From CAWKPF01 sp963851415 (lineage in GTDB: Bacteria > Acidobacteriota > Thermoanaerobaculia > Multivoradales > Multivoraceae), in the NCBI GenBank assembly GCA_963851415.1, contig CAWKPF010000002.1:3906001-3970000 (forward strand): DNA of 64,000 nt, given 5' to 3'. Position numbers and translations under genes: made by a program. The notes under the pieces are model-generated. The model saw only the letters and a list, made by a program, of their open reading frames with translations. It was not told the DNA's origin and ran no database searches. This document shows, one piece after another, positions 50,112 through 59,301 of the stretch (positions within the stretch are counted from its first letter, which is position 1; every line of letters begins with the position of its first letter).

Positions 50112-51590
50112 TCAGAGCTCGCCATCGAGGTTCTCGAGCAACCGGACGTAGAACCGAACCCCTGCGATCATGGAGTCCTCGCGGACCCGCTCGTTGGTGC
50201 CGTGGATTCGCTGCATGTCGTCACTCGCCATCTTCAGCGGACTGAACCGGTAGACCTGGGTCGCGTACTCGTTCATGTGCCGAGCGTCGGTGCCCGCCAT
50301 CACCAGGTACGGAGCCACGATGGTGCCCGGAAAGACCTCGCGGATGCTCCGGGCGAGCGTCCGGAACCCGTCGCCGTCGGTGGGGGATACCGGGGATGGC
50401 TCGCTCGCGAACTCTTCGGTGAGCTCGACTTCGACGCCTGTGCCCGCGACCGCGTCGCGGACGTGAGCGACGACGCTCTCGATCGAGTCGCGAGGGTGGA
50501 TGCGGAAGTTCACCCAGGCCTCGGCAGTGATCGGGAGGACGTTGTCCTTTTCGCCGGCCTGGAGCATGGTCGGTGCGGTGGTGGTGCGCATCATGGCGGC
50601 GGTGGTCGGGTCCGATCCGAGCACCCGGGTCAGGATCGGTCCGAACAGCCAGCGGTTGGCCACCAGCAGTCGGATGGGAAAGCCCATCTCGGGCGCCAGC
50701 GTTTCGAACATTTCGGCCGAGGGGCCGGCCAGCGCTGCCGGGAAGGGTCGGGTGTGGAGGCGGCGAAGCGCGTCGGCGAGCACGGGGATCGCGCTGTCGG
50801 GAGGCGGCGTCGAAGAGTGGCCGCCCACGCCGTGGGCGGTGAGCTTCAAGGTGGCGTAGCCCTTCTCCGCGATGCCGACGACGGCTACGGGGCTCTCGAG
50901 GGGCAGCAGACCCTCGGTCAACGCGCCTCCCTCGTCCAACACCAGGGCCGGCTCCGGGCCTCGAGCGGCGATCAGCGACGCCATCCGACGTGCCCCGTCG
51001 CTACCCCCGATCTCTTCGTCGTGGCCGAGGGCCAGCCAGACGGTGCGCCGCGGCCGGTGCCCGCGAGTCGCGAGATGTTCCGCGGCCTCCAGCATCGCGA
51101 TCAGCGGCCCCTTGTCGTCGAGCGCGCCGCGACCCCACAGGTAGCCTCCGGTGCGTGCGCCCGAGAAGGGCCGCTCCTGCCAGTCCTTCTCGGTCCCGCC
51201 GAGCACCGGCACGACATCCTGATGGGCCATCAGCACGGCAGGTGGAAGCGACGGGTCGGCTCCCGGCCATCGATAGAGCAGCCCATGGGAGCCGACGCGC
51301 TCGATCTCGAGCGTCGCGTGGATCCCGGGATAGGTCAGGGCGAGCCAGCGATGGAATCCCGCGAAGGCCTCGTCGTCGATGGCTGCTCGCTCTTGCAGCG
51401 AAACGGTGGGAAAGGAAATCGCCTCCGCGAGGTGTCCGAGGATTGCCTGGTGGTCGAGGTCCACCAGGGGAGCCGGGTCGACGTCGATCTGCTTCGAGTC
51501 GAGCCGGGCGGTCCGGACCAGTGCGAGGGCCGCTACGCACAGGAAGACGGCGAGAAGAGCCAGCAGGAGACGGCGCACGGGTCTGTTCAT
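50112..51590 (-). CDS. M20 family metallopeptidase (PM20D1-like)
   Basis: 492 aa with an N-terminal membrane anchor or signal (about 7-27). Metal and catalytic residues are in VLMAHQDVVPV, WGRGALDDKG and LGHDEEIGG; a C-terminal His lies in IHGTNERV. Length and motifs match the carboxypeptidase S/PM20D1 branch, which hydrolyses or forms N-acyl amino acids. It probably faces the periplasm. It is divergent from a second M20 gene with 52 bp between starts. Confidence 0.9.
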   Translation of the reverse strand: MNRPVRRLLLALLAVFLCVAALALVRTARLDSKQIDVDPAPLVDLDHQAILGHLAEAISFPTVSLQERAAIDDEAFAGFHRWLALTYPGIHATLEIERVGSHGLLYRWPGADPSLPPAVLMAHQDVVPVLGGTEKDWQERPFSGARTGGYLWGRGALDDKGPLIAMLEAAEHLATRGHRPRRTVWLALGHDEEIGGSDGARRMASLIAARGPEPALVLDEGGALTEGLLPLESPVAVVGIAEKGYATLKLTAHGVGGHSSTPPPDSAIPVLADALRRLHTRPFPAALAGPSAEMFETLAPEMGFPIRLLVANRWLFGPILTRVLGSDPTTAAMMRTTTAPTMLQAGEKDNVLPITAEAWVNFRIHPRDSIESVVAHVRDAVAGTGVEVELTEEFASEPSPVSPTDGDGFRTLARSIREVFPGTIVAPYLVMAGTDARHMNEYATQVYRFSPLKMASDDMQRIHGTNERVREDSMIAGVRFYVRLLENLDGEL

Positions 51591-51642
51591 GGTCCCATCC
51601 TAGCGGTGCGCTCGGAGGCTTTCCCTTGATAGCCTGCCGCTC

Positions 51643-52872
51643 GTGACGAGATCCGAGCCCGATTCCCGCCAGTCTTGCCTCGCCTTGGACGGTGAGGGCG
51701 TGCTCGCTGCCGCCCGTGAGCTGCTGCCCTGGATGACCGAGATTCGGCGCGATCTGCACATGCATCCCGAGCTGGGGCTCGAAGAGCACCGCACGTGCGG
51801 TCGCATCGAGTCGCTGCTCGACGAGATGGGGGTGCCCCACCGACGCGTGGCCGGGACCGGTGTCGTCGGCGACGTGGCGGGAGGTGCCGCAGGCCGGAGG
51901 GTGGCATTGCGCGCCGACCTCGACGCGCTCCCCTTGTTCGACGGCAAGGACGTCCCCTACCGTTCACAGATTCCGGGGCGCATGCACGCCTGCGGCCACG
52001 ACGTGCACACGACCGTGCTGCTCGGTGCGACGCGACTCCTGGCCGAGCGTGCGAAGGACCTCGAGGGCTCAGTGCGACTGCTCTTTCAACCGGCGGAGGA
52101 AACGGTCGGCGGGGCCAGGCTCTTGATCGAGGCCGGCGCTCTCGAAGGGGTGGACGCGGTTTTCGGCCTCCACGTCGATCCGGAGATTCCGGTGGGAGCC
52201 TTCGGGTTGCACCGCGGCCAGCGCAACGCCTCCTCGGACGCTATCCATCTGGTGATCGAGGGCAAGTCAGGTCACGGGGCCTACCCGGCCGGAGGGATCG
52301 ATGCAATCGTGGTGGCGGCCCAGGTGATCTCGGCGCTGCAGTCGGTGATCAGCCGAAACGTCGACGCACGCGACAGCGCAGTGCTCACCCTGGGTACGAT
52401 CCGTGGCGGAACGCAGAACAACATCCTCGCCAGGCGCGTCGAGCTGACGGGCACCCTTCGCACCCTCGACCCGAGGATCCGGGAATTGGTCCAGCGCCGC
52501 ATTCGGGAGACTTCGCAAGGAGTGGCAGCCGGACTGGGAGGCAGGGCCGAGCTGCACATCGAACCGGGCTACGACGCCTTGATCAACGACGACTGGGCCA
52601 CCGATGTGGTCGAGCACAGCGCCGTCGAGCTGGTGGGCAGCGACCGCGTCTCGGTGGCGCCGCGCCCCAACATGGGGGTGGAGGACTTCGCCTTCTACCT
52701 TCAGCATGTGCCGGGCTCGTTCTTTGCCCTCGGAGTGCGCAACGAGGCGCGCGGCATCGTGCACTCGATTCACCACGAGCTGTTCGATGCCGACGAAGAG
52801 TGTCTGGCGTATGGCGCCGCGGTGCAAGTGCTCAACGCGCTTTCAGCCCTCGAGCCGCGCAGTGACGACTGA
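51643..52872 (+). CDS. M20D amidohydrolase (hippurate/N-acyl-amino-acid hydrolase type)
   Basis: 409 aa from GTG 51643. M20D motifs: RRDLHMHPELGLEE, MHACGHDVHTTVLLG (metal Cys/His), FQPAEETVGGARLLIEAG with the catalytic Glu, and the dimerisation-domain GKSGHGAYP. The C-terminal HHELFDADEECL has the last metal His. No signal peptide is seen, so it should be cytoplasmic, unlike its divergent neighbour. Enzymes of this type cleave N-acylated amino acids. Confidence 0.92.
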   Translation: MTRSEPDSRQSCLALDGEGVLAAARELLPWMTEIRRDLHMHPELGLEEHRTCGRIESLLDEMGVPHRRVAGTGVVGDVAGGAAGRRVALRADLDALPLFDGKDVPYRSQIPGRMHACGHDVHTTVLLGATRLLAERAKDLEGSVRLLFQPAEETVGGARLLIEAGALEGVDAVFGLHVDPEIPVGAFGLHRGQRNASSDAIHLVIEGKSGHGAYPAGGIDAIVVAAQVISALQSVISRNVDARDSAVLTLGTIRGGTQNNILARRVELTGTLRTLDPRIRELVQRRIRETSQGVAAGLGGRAELHIEPGYDALINDDWATDVVEHSAVELVGSDRVSVAPRPNMGVEDFAFYLQHVPGSFFALGVRNEARGIVHSIHHELFDADEECLAYGAAVQVLNALSALEPRSDD

Positions 52873-52915
52873 GAGTCCGCGTCCGGTCTGACGGTACGTT
52901 TTCGGGAGACGCTCT

Positions 52916-54145
52916 GTGCTCAACAAGATCTGGGCCTCCTTCTTCTTCATCGCCTTTGCCGCCGGACTGTGGCGATGGCTGGCGATGGGCGACGAAACGG
53001 TATGGGCGGCGATGGTGTCCTCGACCTTCGAGATGGCGAAAGTCGGGTTCGAGATCGCGCTCGGTCTGACCGGGGTGATGTGTCTGTGGCTCGGCGTGAT
53101 GCGACTGGGAGAGAAGGGCGGCGCGGTCGACATCCTGGCCCGTGGTTTCGCGCCACTGTCGAGACGCCTGTTTCCGGGAATCCCCGACGGCCATCCGGCA
53201 ATGGGCTCGATCGTGATGAACATGGCGGCCAACATGCTCGGTCTCGACAACGCGGCGACTCCCCTCGGCCTCAAGGCGATGAAGGAACTGCAGACGCTCA
53301 ACCCCGAGCCGGAGGAGGCGACCAACGATCAGATTCTCTTTCTGGTGATCAACACTTCGGCGGTGACCCTGATTCCGGTGACGATCTTCGTCTACAGAGC
53401 CCAGATGGGCGCTGCCGACCCGACCGATGTGTTCATCCCGCTCCTGGTGGCGACGTTCTGCAGCACGATGGTCGGGCTTCTGGTGACCGCCTCGTTTCAA
53501 CGGCTGCGCCTGCGAGACCCGGTCGTCCTGGCCTACCTCGGCGCGATGTCCGCCCTGGTTGCGGGGCTGGTGCTCTACTTCTCTTCGCTCGACCGAGAGG
53601 CCATGGAGCGCCAGTCGCAGCTGGTCTCGAATCTGGTGATCTTCCTGGTGATCGTCTCGTTCGTCGCGCTCGCGGTGCACAAGCGAGAACCGGTCTACGA
53701 GACGTTCGTCGACGGAGCGAAAGAAGGCTTCCAGGTCGCGGTAGGGATCATTCCCTATCTGATCGCGATGCTCGTGGCTATCGGAGTGCTGCGATCGAGT
53801 GGTGCTCTCGATCTGCTCCTCGATGGCGTTCGTTTCGGGGTCGAGCGTATCGGGCTCGACGCTCGGTGGGTGGACGGACTTCCTACCGCGCTGATGCGTC
53901 CACTCTCGGGGAGTGGTGCCCGAGGCATGATGCTGGAGACGATGGAGACCCTAGGCGCCGACTCGTTTGCCGGGCGGCTGGTGAGTATCGTCCAGGGGAG
54001 TACCGAGACGACGTTCTACGTGCTGGCGGTCTACTTCGGCGCGGTGGGGATCAAGCGCACCCGGCACGCCATCCCGTGTGGGTTGGCGGCGGATGCCGCG
54101 GGGGTGATCGCCGCGATTCTGGTGACGTACCTCTTCTTCGGCTAG
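52916..54145 (+). CDS. SpmA-SpmB-like nucleoside-recognition (Gate) membrane protein
   Basis: 409 aa from GTG 52916. Two homologous Gate domains are fused in one chain: an SpmA-like half (about 1-195, MNMAANMLGLDNAATPLGLKAM) and an SpmB-like half (about 250-409, PLSGSGARGMMLE and STETTFYVLAVYFGAVG). In Bacillus these are separate spore-maturation proteins; fused forms are common in Gram-negatives with unknown transport roles. It is 43 bp behind the M20D gene and probably co-transcribed. The second 137-bp repeat follows 51 bp after its stop, on the opposite strand. Confidence 0.88.
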   Translation: MLNKIWASFFFIAFAAGLWRWLAMGDETVWAAMVSSTFEMAKVGFEIALGLTGVMCLWLGVMRLGEKGGAVDILARGFAPLSRRLFPGIPDGHPAMGSIVMNMAANMLGLDNAATPLGLKAMKELQTLNPEPEEATNDQILFLVINTSAVTLIPVTIFVYRAQMGAADPTDVFIPLLVATFCSTMVGLLVTASFQRLRLRDPVVLAYLGAMSALVAGLVLYFSSLDREAMERQSQLVSNLVIFLVIVSFVALAVHKREPVYETFVDGAKEGFQVAVGIIPYLIAMLVAIGVLRSSGALDLLLDGVRFGVERIGLDARWVDGLPTALMRPLSGSGARGMMLETMETLGADSFAGRLVSIVQGSTETTFYVLAVYFGAVGIKRTRHAIPCGLAADAAGVIAAILVTYLFFG

Positions 54146-54196
54146 CCCCTCGAGCGTCGGCGATCGTGGCTCCGGCGTTGCTGGCGGGGCCCCTCT

Positions 54197-54334
54197 AGAA
54201 GTCTTGGCCTCGGGAAGTTGTACCAAAGAAATCAAGTCTTGCGAGGCCAAGACTTCCGAGCAGCGCCGCTTGCGGCGCTTGGCGGGAAACGCGCTAGCTG
54301 GGGACCGTGCTACCTGAGCACGGGATCCCGCTAG
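54197..54334 (-). repeat. 137-bp multi-hairpin dispersed repeat, copy 2
   Basis: Read on the minus strand this is the same element as 3620-3756, with one extra C (GTCCCC) and G for A in CAAGACTT. It starts at 54334 with CTAG, and that TAG is the stop codon of the ParB/kinase-like gene. All three stems are kept, including the perfect 15-bp stem. No T-rich terminator follows; the convergent SpmAB gene ends 51 bp further on. So both copies have the same orientation and the same stop-codon overlap relative to the gene before them. Confidence 0.9.
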
Positions 54335-55554
54335 CTCTCTTCGAGGACCGCGGCGGGAAGGGAGAGTCGAAGGCTGAAGCCCCCCCGCTCTCCTTCGAGC
54401 AGATCGATGGCGCCCTCGTGCAGCTCGGCGATTCGTCGGGCCATCCTGAGGGCCAGGGCGATCGTGGGCTGCCCTTCGCTGCGCGTGGCCAACGACTCGA
54501 GTGCCCAGGCTCCCTCGAGCTGGGTGAAGGGTCCCGGTGTCTGGGCCACTTCGATCTGGAGACGATGATCCCCCCAGCGGCCGAAGCGCACGGAGAGGCC
54601 CGAGCCGGGGCCTTCGCCGAGGAGCCCCATCGCGGTGCGCAGCATTCCGGCGAGGGCGACCCGCAGCAGGGTTTCGTCGGCCCAGGTGGTGAGTGTGCGG
54701 TCCCGGATCTCGCTGCGCAAGAAGACCCCTAGCAGCTTGGCTTCGGGCTCGAGGTTCTCGATCTCTCGCTCCAGCAGGCTGGCAGCGTCGACCGGCAGCG
54801 GGGTCACCGAGCTCGAGGCCATGGCGTCCTGGGCTTCGACGAACCACAGCGCTCGCTTGGTCTCGGCGGTGATGATGTCGAGCCCAGCCCGGCCGAGCAG
54901 CCGACCGGGATTGGCATGGATCGCCTCGACGCACGACAGCACGGTCTGAAGGCTGGCGGCGATCTCCTGATGACTGGTGGCGGCCCGCTCGACCGAGCCC
55001 CCGGGACGCATACTCTGCTGCACCCGGCATTCCTGGGCGAGCTCTCGGGCCCGGTCCTCACCGACCTCGAAGACGAGACAGGGCACGTGACGGAGTCCAG
55101 CCTGGCGGGCCGCGGCGAGTCGGGCTCGACCGTCGATCAAGGCGAAGCGATCGTGGCTGGGCCTGACGAGGATCGGCTGGAGCACTCCATGATCTCGAAT
55201 CGAATCGATCAGCTGTTCGAGCGCGATCGGGGACGAGGCCTGCTCGGTCCCCTCGGGGGCGGCTACCGATTCGATCTCGAGCCACTTCAGTCGGGGCGTG
55301 CTCTCGTCCTCGGAGAGACGGCGCACGAACTGGGCGTCGTGGCGCATCCGATAGCCGCTCGGAAGCCCTTCACGCTGGGGAGCGTCCTCGTCGTCGACCA
55401 GGCCGGCGAAGGAGGTTTCCGCGTCGGGGTCGGGGCCGAACGGTTCCCTACCGCGAGACTCGGGGCCGCGAGATTCAGAAGAGTCCTCGGGCAGGACGTC
55501 TTCGAACAGGTCGGCGAGCCGGGACGGCACGCCATCCCGGGGCGGATCGGGCAT
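54331..55554 (-). CDS. ParB-like N-domain fused to a degenerate histidine-kinase-like module
   Basis: 407 aa. Residues 1-85 are acidic and Pro-rich, probably disordered. Residues about 92-180 are a ParB/sulfiredoxin-like domain (LEQLIDSIRDHGVLQPILVR, then IDGRARLAAARQAG where ParB proteins have GERR). Residues about 195-265 are two helices placed like a kinase dimerisation domain; His195 is present but HExxxP is not. Residues about 270-400 look like a HATPase fold without the N-box Asn or a clear G1, ending IALALRMARRIAELHEG and GGFSLRLSLP. It may bind nucleotide or another regulator rather than phosphorylate. AGGAG stands eight bases before ATG 55554. Confidence 0.7.
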   Translation of the reverse strand: MPDPPRDGVPSRLADLFEDVLPEDSSESRGPESRGREPFGPDPDAETSFAGLVDDEDAPQREGLPSGYRMRHDAQFVRRLSEDESTPRLKWLEIESVAAPEGTEQASSPIALEQLIDSIRDHGVLQPILVRPSHDRFALIDGRARLAAARQAGLRHVPCLVFEVGEDRARELAQECRVQQSMRPGGSVERAATSHQEIAASLQTVLSCVEAIHANPGRLLGRAGLDIITAETKRALWFVEAQDAMASSSVTPLPVDAASLLEREIENLEPEAKLLGVFLRSEIRDRTLTTWADETLLRVALAGMLRTAMGLLGEGPGSGLSVRFGRWGDHRLQIEVAQTPGPFTQLEGAWALESLATRSEGQPTIALALRMARRIAELHEGAIDLLEGERGGFSLRLSLPAAVLEES

Positions 55555-55671
55555 CGGCGAACTCCTGGAATGAGGATAGATCGACGTGGCAATGTCTACC
55601 AGAGCGAGAGGCCGATCACAATACTGGCCGAGGGGTGCCGGCGAGATCCTCGGAGCCGTCGAACCCTGGGG

Positions 55672-57723
55672 CTACCAGTCGAGGCGCAACAGTGTGAAAC
55701 GGCTGTCGGCCGAGCGGAAGACCACGGGGCTGCGCCGTGCGTCATTCAGGAGCTCGAGGAAGGCGCGAGGCCAGGGGATTCCCCGATTCACGTTCTCCAC
55801 GAGCACATGGGTCACGCCCAACTCTCGCACTGCTGCCTTGATTCTCTCGCTGTCACCGGCGTCGCTCGAGGTGCGGTCGTTGAGAAAAGCGGCGAGCTGG
55901 GAGGCTTCGAAGAAGGAGTCGGCGATGGCGTCGCGCTCGACGAAAAAGGCGCGGTTGGTGTTGACCAGCATCAATCTCGCGTCTGCTGGCAGTTGCTCGT
56001 CGATCACCCGGTAGATGGGGCTCGGTACGGCGTCCTCGAGTGTGGAGCCGTGGCGCAGCAGATCGGCGAGAAGGCGTGGATCCTGGCGCAGGTAGATCCA
56101 GGCGGGCTGGAGCAGCAGTGCCCCCGCTGCGGCCGCGGCCAGCCAGGCGACGAGTCGAGACCACCGTGCCTCGAGCCGGCCGGAGACAACCAGTAGAGCG
56201 CGACCTGCCGCGGCGGCGAGCACGGGGATCACCGGAATCAGAAAGCGGATCTGCTGCGAGGTCAACGACCAGAGAAGGAAGAAGATCGCCGCCGCGGCCA
56301 GCGCTCGGCGCACCAGCCGGTCTCGCCATGCACCGACCAGAGTGAGGGGAATCAAGACCAGCCATGCGCGTGCCACCTGTCCGTCGAAGGTGCCATATCC
56401 GAAGTCACCCAGCGCGATCACGCGCCAGGGCAGGAGCAGGTAGTCCAGCGGTGCGCGGCCCATTCCGATGGCGCTCTGCCACGCCGCGTGCTGGCGTCCG
56501 AGCTCGGCGCTCCACTCCGGGCCGCCGAACGTGGACCAGAAGAGTGGGTAGACCGGGTTTCCCGTCAACAGCCAACTCTTCGCCAACCAGGGGAGCACGA
56601 GGATCGACGGCCCGAGGAGCAGGAGCGCCTCGCGAGCCCAGGGCACGGGTGCTGGTTCCTCGCTTCCTCTGCGTCGGAGGCCGAGGAGGCGACTCGCGGC
56701 CCAGATCCCGGCGAGCGTCAACGGCGCGAAGAAGCCGTTCAGCTTGATGCCGGCGGCAATCCCCGAGAGCACTCCGGCCGTGAGCAGCCGCCCCTGGCCG
56801 AGCCCGGCGTTTCTCCCCTCCGAGTCTTCTTCGAGAAACCGGTGGAGAAAGAGAAAAGCCAGAGCGAAGTAGAAGGCGTAGGCGAGATCGACGTAGGCGA
56901 TGCGGATCTCATAGAGCACGACCGGATTCGCCAGGAAGAGGACGGCTGCAATGGTCCCGGCGAGTCGGTCTCCTCTCAGCGGGCTCGGTGCTGCGTCCGC
57001 GTCGGTGGCGCAAGGGCGGATGACCAATGCGAAGGCCGTGGCGGCGGCGAGCAATCCGAAGACGAAGTGGAGCTGCTTGGCGAGTACCCGACCGTCCAGG
57101 AGCAGCGCGAGCGCGTAGAGAAGCTGGGTGTTGAGCGGCCAGTTCGAGTAGACGTTGAACGGCAGCCGGGTGAAGCCTCCCTCTTCGAGGTAGAGCTTCG
57201 GAACCGTCAGGTGGTAGACGTCGGCGTCCCAGGCCAGGTCGGGCCGCTGGGTGTGAATCCACAGTCCGAGGCCCACGGCGAGCACTGTCAGGCTCAGGAG
57301 AGCGGTGGGGAGTCGGTCGATCAGGGCTGGGGGCAACGACGGTCCGGAGCCCGAGGGGAGGGGGTATCGACGCAGTCCGGCGAGCCCACCGATCGTCGCG
57401 AGGACGATGCCGGCAAAGACCGGTCCGGAGCGAAGCAGTCCCAGGGTGGCGAGCAGGAAGAGAACACCCATCCAGGCGGCGGCCCCGAGAGCCAGGCGAG
57501 CCAGCACGCTGTCGAGGTGCTCGACAGCGTTACCGGAGGGGAGGCCCTCGGCTGTAGAGGTCTGCGTTGCCGAGGACCCTGCTGCCGAGGACCGTGCCGC
57601 TGAGGACCGTGCCGCTGAGGTCTGGGGCGCGTCTCGCCGGAGCAGGAGGACCGCGCTTCCGCTCAGAAAGAAGAGAAGGAGCAGGATGAGCAGCCAGAAT
57701 GCGTTTCCGACGAGATAGAGCAA
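55672..57723 (-). CDS. GT-C-type (GT39-like) membrane glycosyltransferase
   Basis: 683 aa. About 12 membrane helices. The first large external loop has DLAWDADVYHLTVPKLY, with the acidic motif expected at the GT-C active site, and FNVYSNWPLNTQLLYAL after it. A soluble C-terminal domain (about 575-683) follows. A Ser/Ala-rich loop after TM1 (about 33-60) is encoded by 15-bp tandem repeats. It is 16 bp behind the ferredoxin reductase gene on the same strand. Confidence 0.75.
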   Translation of the reverse strand: MLYLVGNAFWLLILLLLFFLSGSAVLLLRRDAPQTSAARSSAARSSAAGSSATQTSTAEGLPSGNAVEHLDSVLARLALGAAAWMGVLFLLATLGLLRSGPVFAGIVLATIGGLAGLRRYPLPSGSGPSLPPALIDRLPTALLSLTVLAVGLGLWIHTQRPDLAWDADVYHLTVPKLYLEEGGFTRLPFNVYSNWPLNTQLLYALALLLDGRVLAKQLHFVFGLLAAATAFALVIRPCATDADAAPSPLRGDRLAGTIAAVLFLANPVVLYEIRIAYVDLAYAFYFALAFLFLHRFLEEDSEGRNAGLGQGRLLTAGVLSGIAAGIKLNGFFAPLTLAGIWAASRLLGLRRRGSEEPAPVPWAREALLLLGPSILVLPWLAKSWLLTGNPVYPLFWSTFGGPEWSAELGRQHAAWQSAIGMGRAPLDYLLLPWRVIALGDFGYGTFDGQVARAWLVLIPLTLVGAWRDRLVRRALAAAAIFFLLWSLTSQQIRFLIPVIPVLAAAAGRALLVVSGRLEARWSRLVAWLAAAAAGALLLQPAWIYLRQDPRLLADLLRHGSTLEDAVPSPIYRVIDEQLPADARLMLVNTNRAFFVERDAIADSFFEASQLAAFLNDRTSSDAGDSERIKAAVRELGVTHVLVENVNRGIPWPRAFLELLNDARRSPVVFRSADSRFTLLRLDW
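57569..57622. repeat. 15-bp in-frame tandem repeats within the GT-C gene
   Basis: Units 57569-57583, 57584-57598, 57599-57613 and a partial fourth share the core GAGGAC-C/G-TGC. On the minus strand each adds five residues (Ser-Ser-Ala-Ala-Arg type). The length is a multiple of three, so copy changes keep the frame. Confidence 0.85.
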
Positions 57724-57739
57724 GGGGTCTCGCGGATCG

Positions 57740-59185
57740 CTACTGGGAGCCTCTGGTGGAACGGAGGCGACCGACGGCGTGCATCATGTCTTGGACGGTG
57801 GTGTACTTCTCGCGCACCTTGCCCTGGCTCTCCCCGCGGGAGATCTCGTCGGTGTCGAGGTCGGTCCAGTCCCGGTAGCTCACGGAGTCGATCCCCCGCT
57901 CGCTGAGGAAGGCAGCGATCGCCTCCACGTCGGGCTCCACGGCTTCGCTCACGCGGCCCGCTTCGAGATCTTCGACCATCCTGGCCACCGTGGCCTCGGA
58001 GTCCGGTCCGTTGGTGCCGATCAGTCCGCTCGGGCCGCGCTTCGCCCAGCCGACGACGTACTGGCCGATCACCGGATCTCCTCCGACGGAGTCGAGGAGG
58101 CGTCCCTCGTCGTTGGGGAAGACTCCCCAACGGTCGTCGAACGGAACGCCGGGCAGGGCGACACCGCGGTACCCCACTGCTTTGAAGACCAGCTGCACCT
58201 CCAGGCGCTCCGTCTTCCCGTTCCCGCGTGGACGCGGCGTGCCGTCCTCGTCTGGGTAGAGCTCGTTGTGCTCGATCGTGACGGCCTGGAGTTTCCCGTC
58301 GTCGCCGTGAAACTCGGTAGGGGAGACCAGGAAGCGGCAGCGGACCCGACAACGTCCCCCGGTCGCGGGGAGTTGCGCGGCCTCGGTCAGGTAGTCGAGG
58401 TTGCGCTGCGCGCTCTTCTCGGCACCGCTCGCGAGCCAGCTCGCGGTGACCTCGTCGACCTCGACGTCTGCGGGATCGATGATGAGATCGCAGTCTTCGA
58501 GCGCGCCGATCTCCTTGATCTCCTTGGTCGAGAAGGCCGACTGGGCGGGTCCTCGACGGCCGAGCACGACCACCTCTTCGACAGCGCTCGAGCGCAGCGC
58601 CCGAAGAGCCTCGTCGGTGATATCGGTCGACGCCAGCTGGTCGGGGTTCTGGGCCAGGATTCGCGTGACGTCCATGGCCACGTTGCCGTTGCCGACCACG
58701 GCGACTCTCCGAGCCGAGGTCAGATCGAACTGCCGATCCTGGAAGTCGGGATGGCCGTTGTACCAGCCGACGAACTCCGTGGCCGAGTACACCCCTTCGA
58801 GATCTTCGCCGGGCAGTCCCATCTTGCGGTCCGACTCGTTGCCCACGGCGAATACGATCTGGTCGTAGAAGCGCGCCAGTTCCTCCACGCTGAGATCGCG
58901 CCCGATCTGTACGTTGCCGAAGAATCGGAAGCCTTCGTGCGCAGCCGTCTTGTCGTAGACACGGATGACGTTCTTGATCTTCTGGTGGTCGGGAGCCACC
59001 CCTCCCCGGACCAGGCCGAAGGGGGTCGGCAGCCGGTCGAACATGTCCACCTGAACCGTCAGCTCGTCGTGTTTGAACAGCCCCGCGGCCGCGTAGAAGC
59101 CACTCGGGCCGGAGCCGACCACTGCGACTCGAAGGGGCCGATCCTCGGTTCCGAGTCGTGAGCCGCTGGTTGCGTTGTCGGACAT
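57740..59185 (-). CDS. fprA: Ferredoxin/adrenodoxin-type NADP+ reductase (FprA family)
   Basis: 481 aa. The FAD motif is VAVVGSGPSGFYAA (about 19-32). RLPTPFGLVRGGVAPDHQKIKNV is the signature of the adrenodoxin-reductase group. The NADP motif is VAVVGNGNVAMDVTRIL, and VLGRRGPAQSAFSTKEIKE follows. The enzyme passes electrons between NADPH and a ferredoxin. The C-terminal 80 residues continue the family domain. No ferredoxin gene is adjacent. Confidence 0.93.
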   Translation of the reverse strand: MSDNATSGSRLGTEDRPLRVAVVGSGPSGFYAAAGLFKHDELTVQVDMFDRLPTPFGLVRGGVAPDHQKIKNVIRVYDKTAAHEGFRFFGNVQIGRDLSVEELARFYDQIVFAVGNESDRKMGLPGEDLEGVYSATEFVGWYNGHPDFQDRQFDLTSARRVAVVGNGNVAMDVTRILAQNPDQLASTDITDEALRALRSSAVEEVVVLGRRGPAQSAFSTKEIKEIGALEDCDLIIDPADVEVDEVTASWLASGAEKSAQRNLDYLTEAAQLPATGGRCRVRCRFLVSPTEFHGDDGKLQAVTIEHNELYPDEDGTPRPRGNGKTERLEVQLVFKAVGYRGVALPGVPFDDRWGVFPNDEGRLLDSVGGDPVIGQYVVGWAKRGPSGLIGTNGPDSEATVARMVEDLEAGRVSEAVEPDVEAIAAFLSERGIDSVSYRDWTDLDTDEISRGESQGKVREKYTTVQDMMHAVGRLRSTRGSQ

Positions 59186-59301
59186 GAAGCAGCTGACCTC
59201 CTGAGATTGGCGGAGCCGGGCGGGTGATCTCGCGGCCGGAATGCGGTGGCTATGATAGTACGCCTCACCGCACCGAGCCGGGACTGCTCAGGAGACTCGC
59301 C

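Noticed and set aside
50202..51629. Antisense open frame of 475 codons over the M20 peptidase
   Set aside because: The peptidase strand has intact metal motifs; the antisense frame shows no domain.
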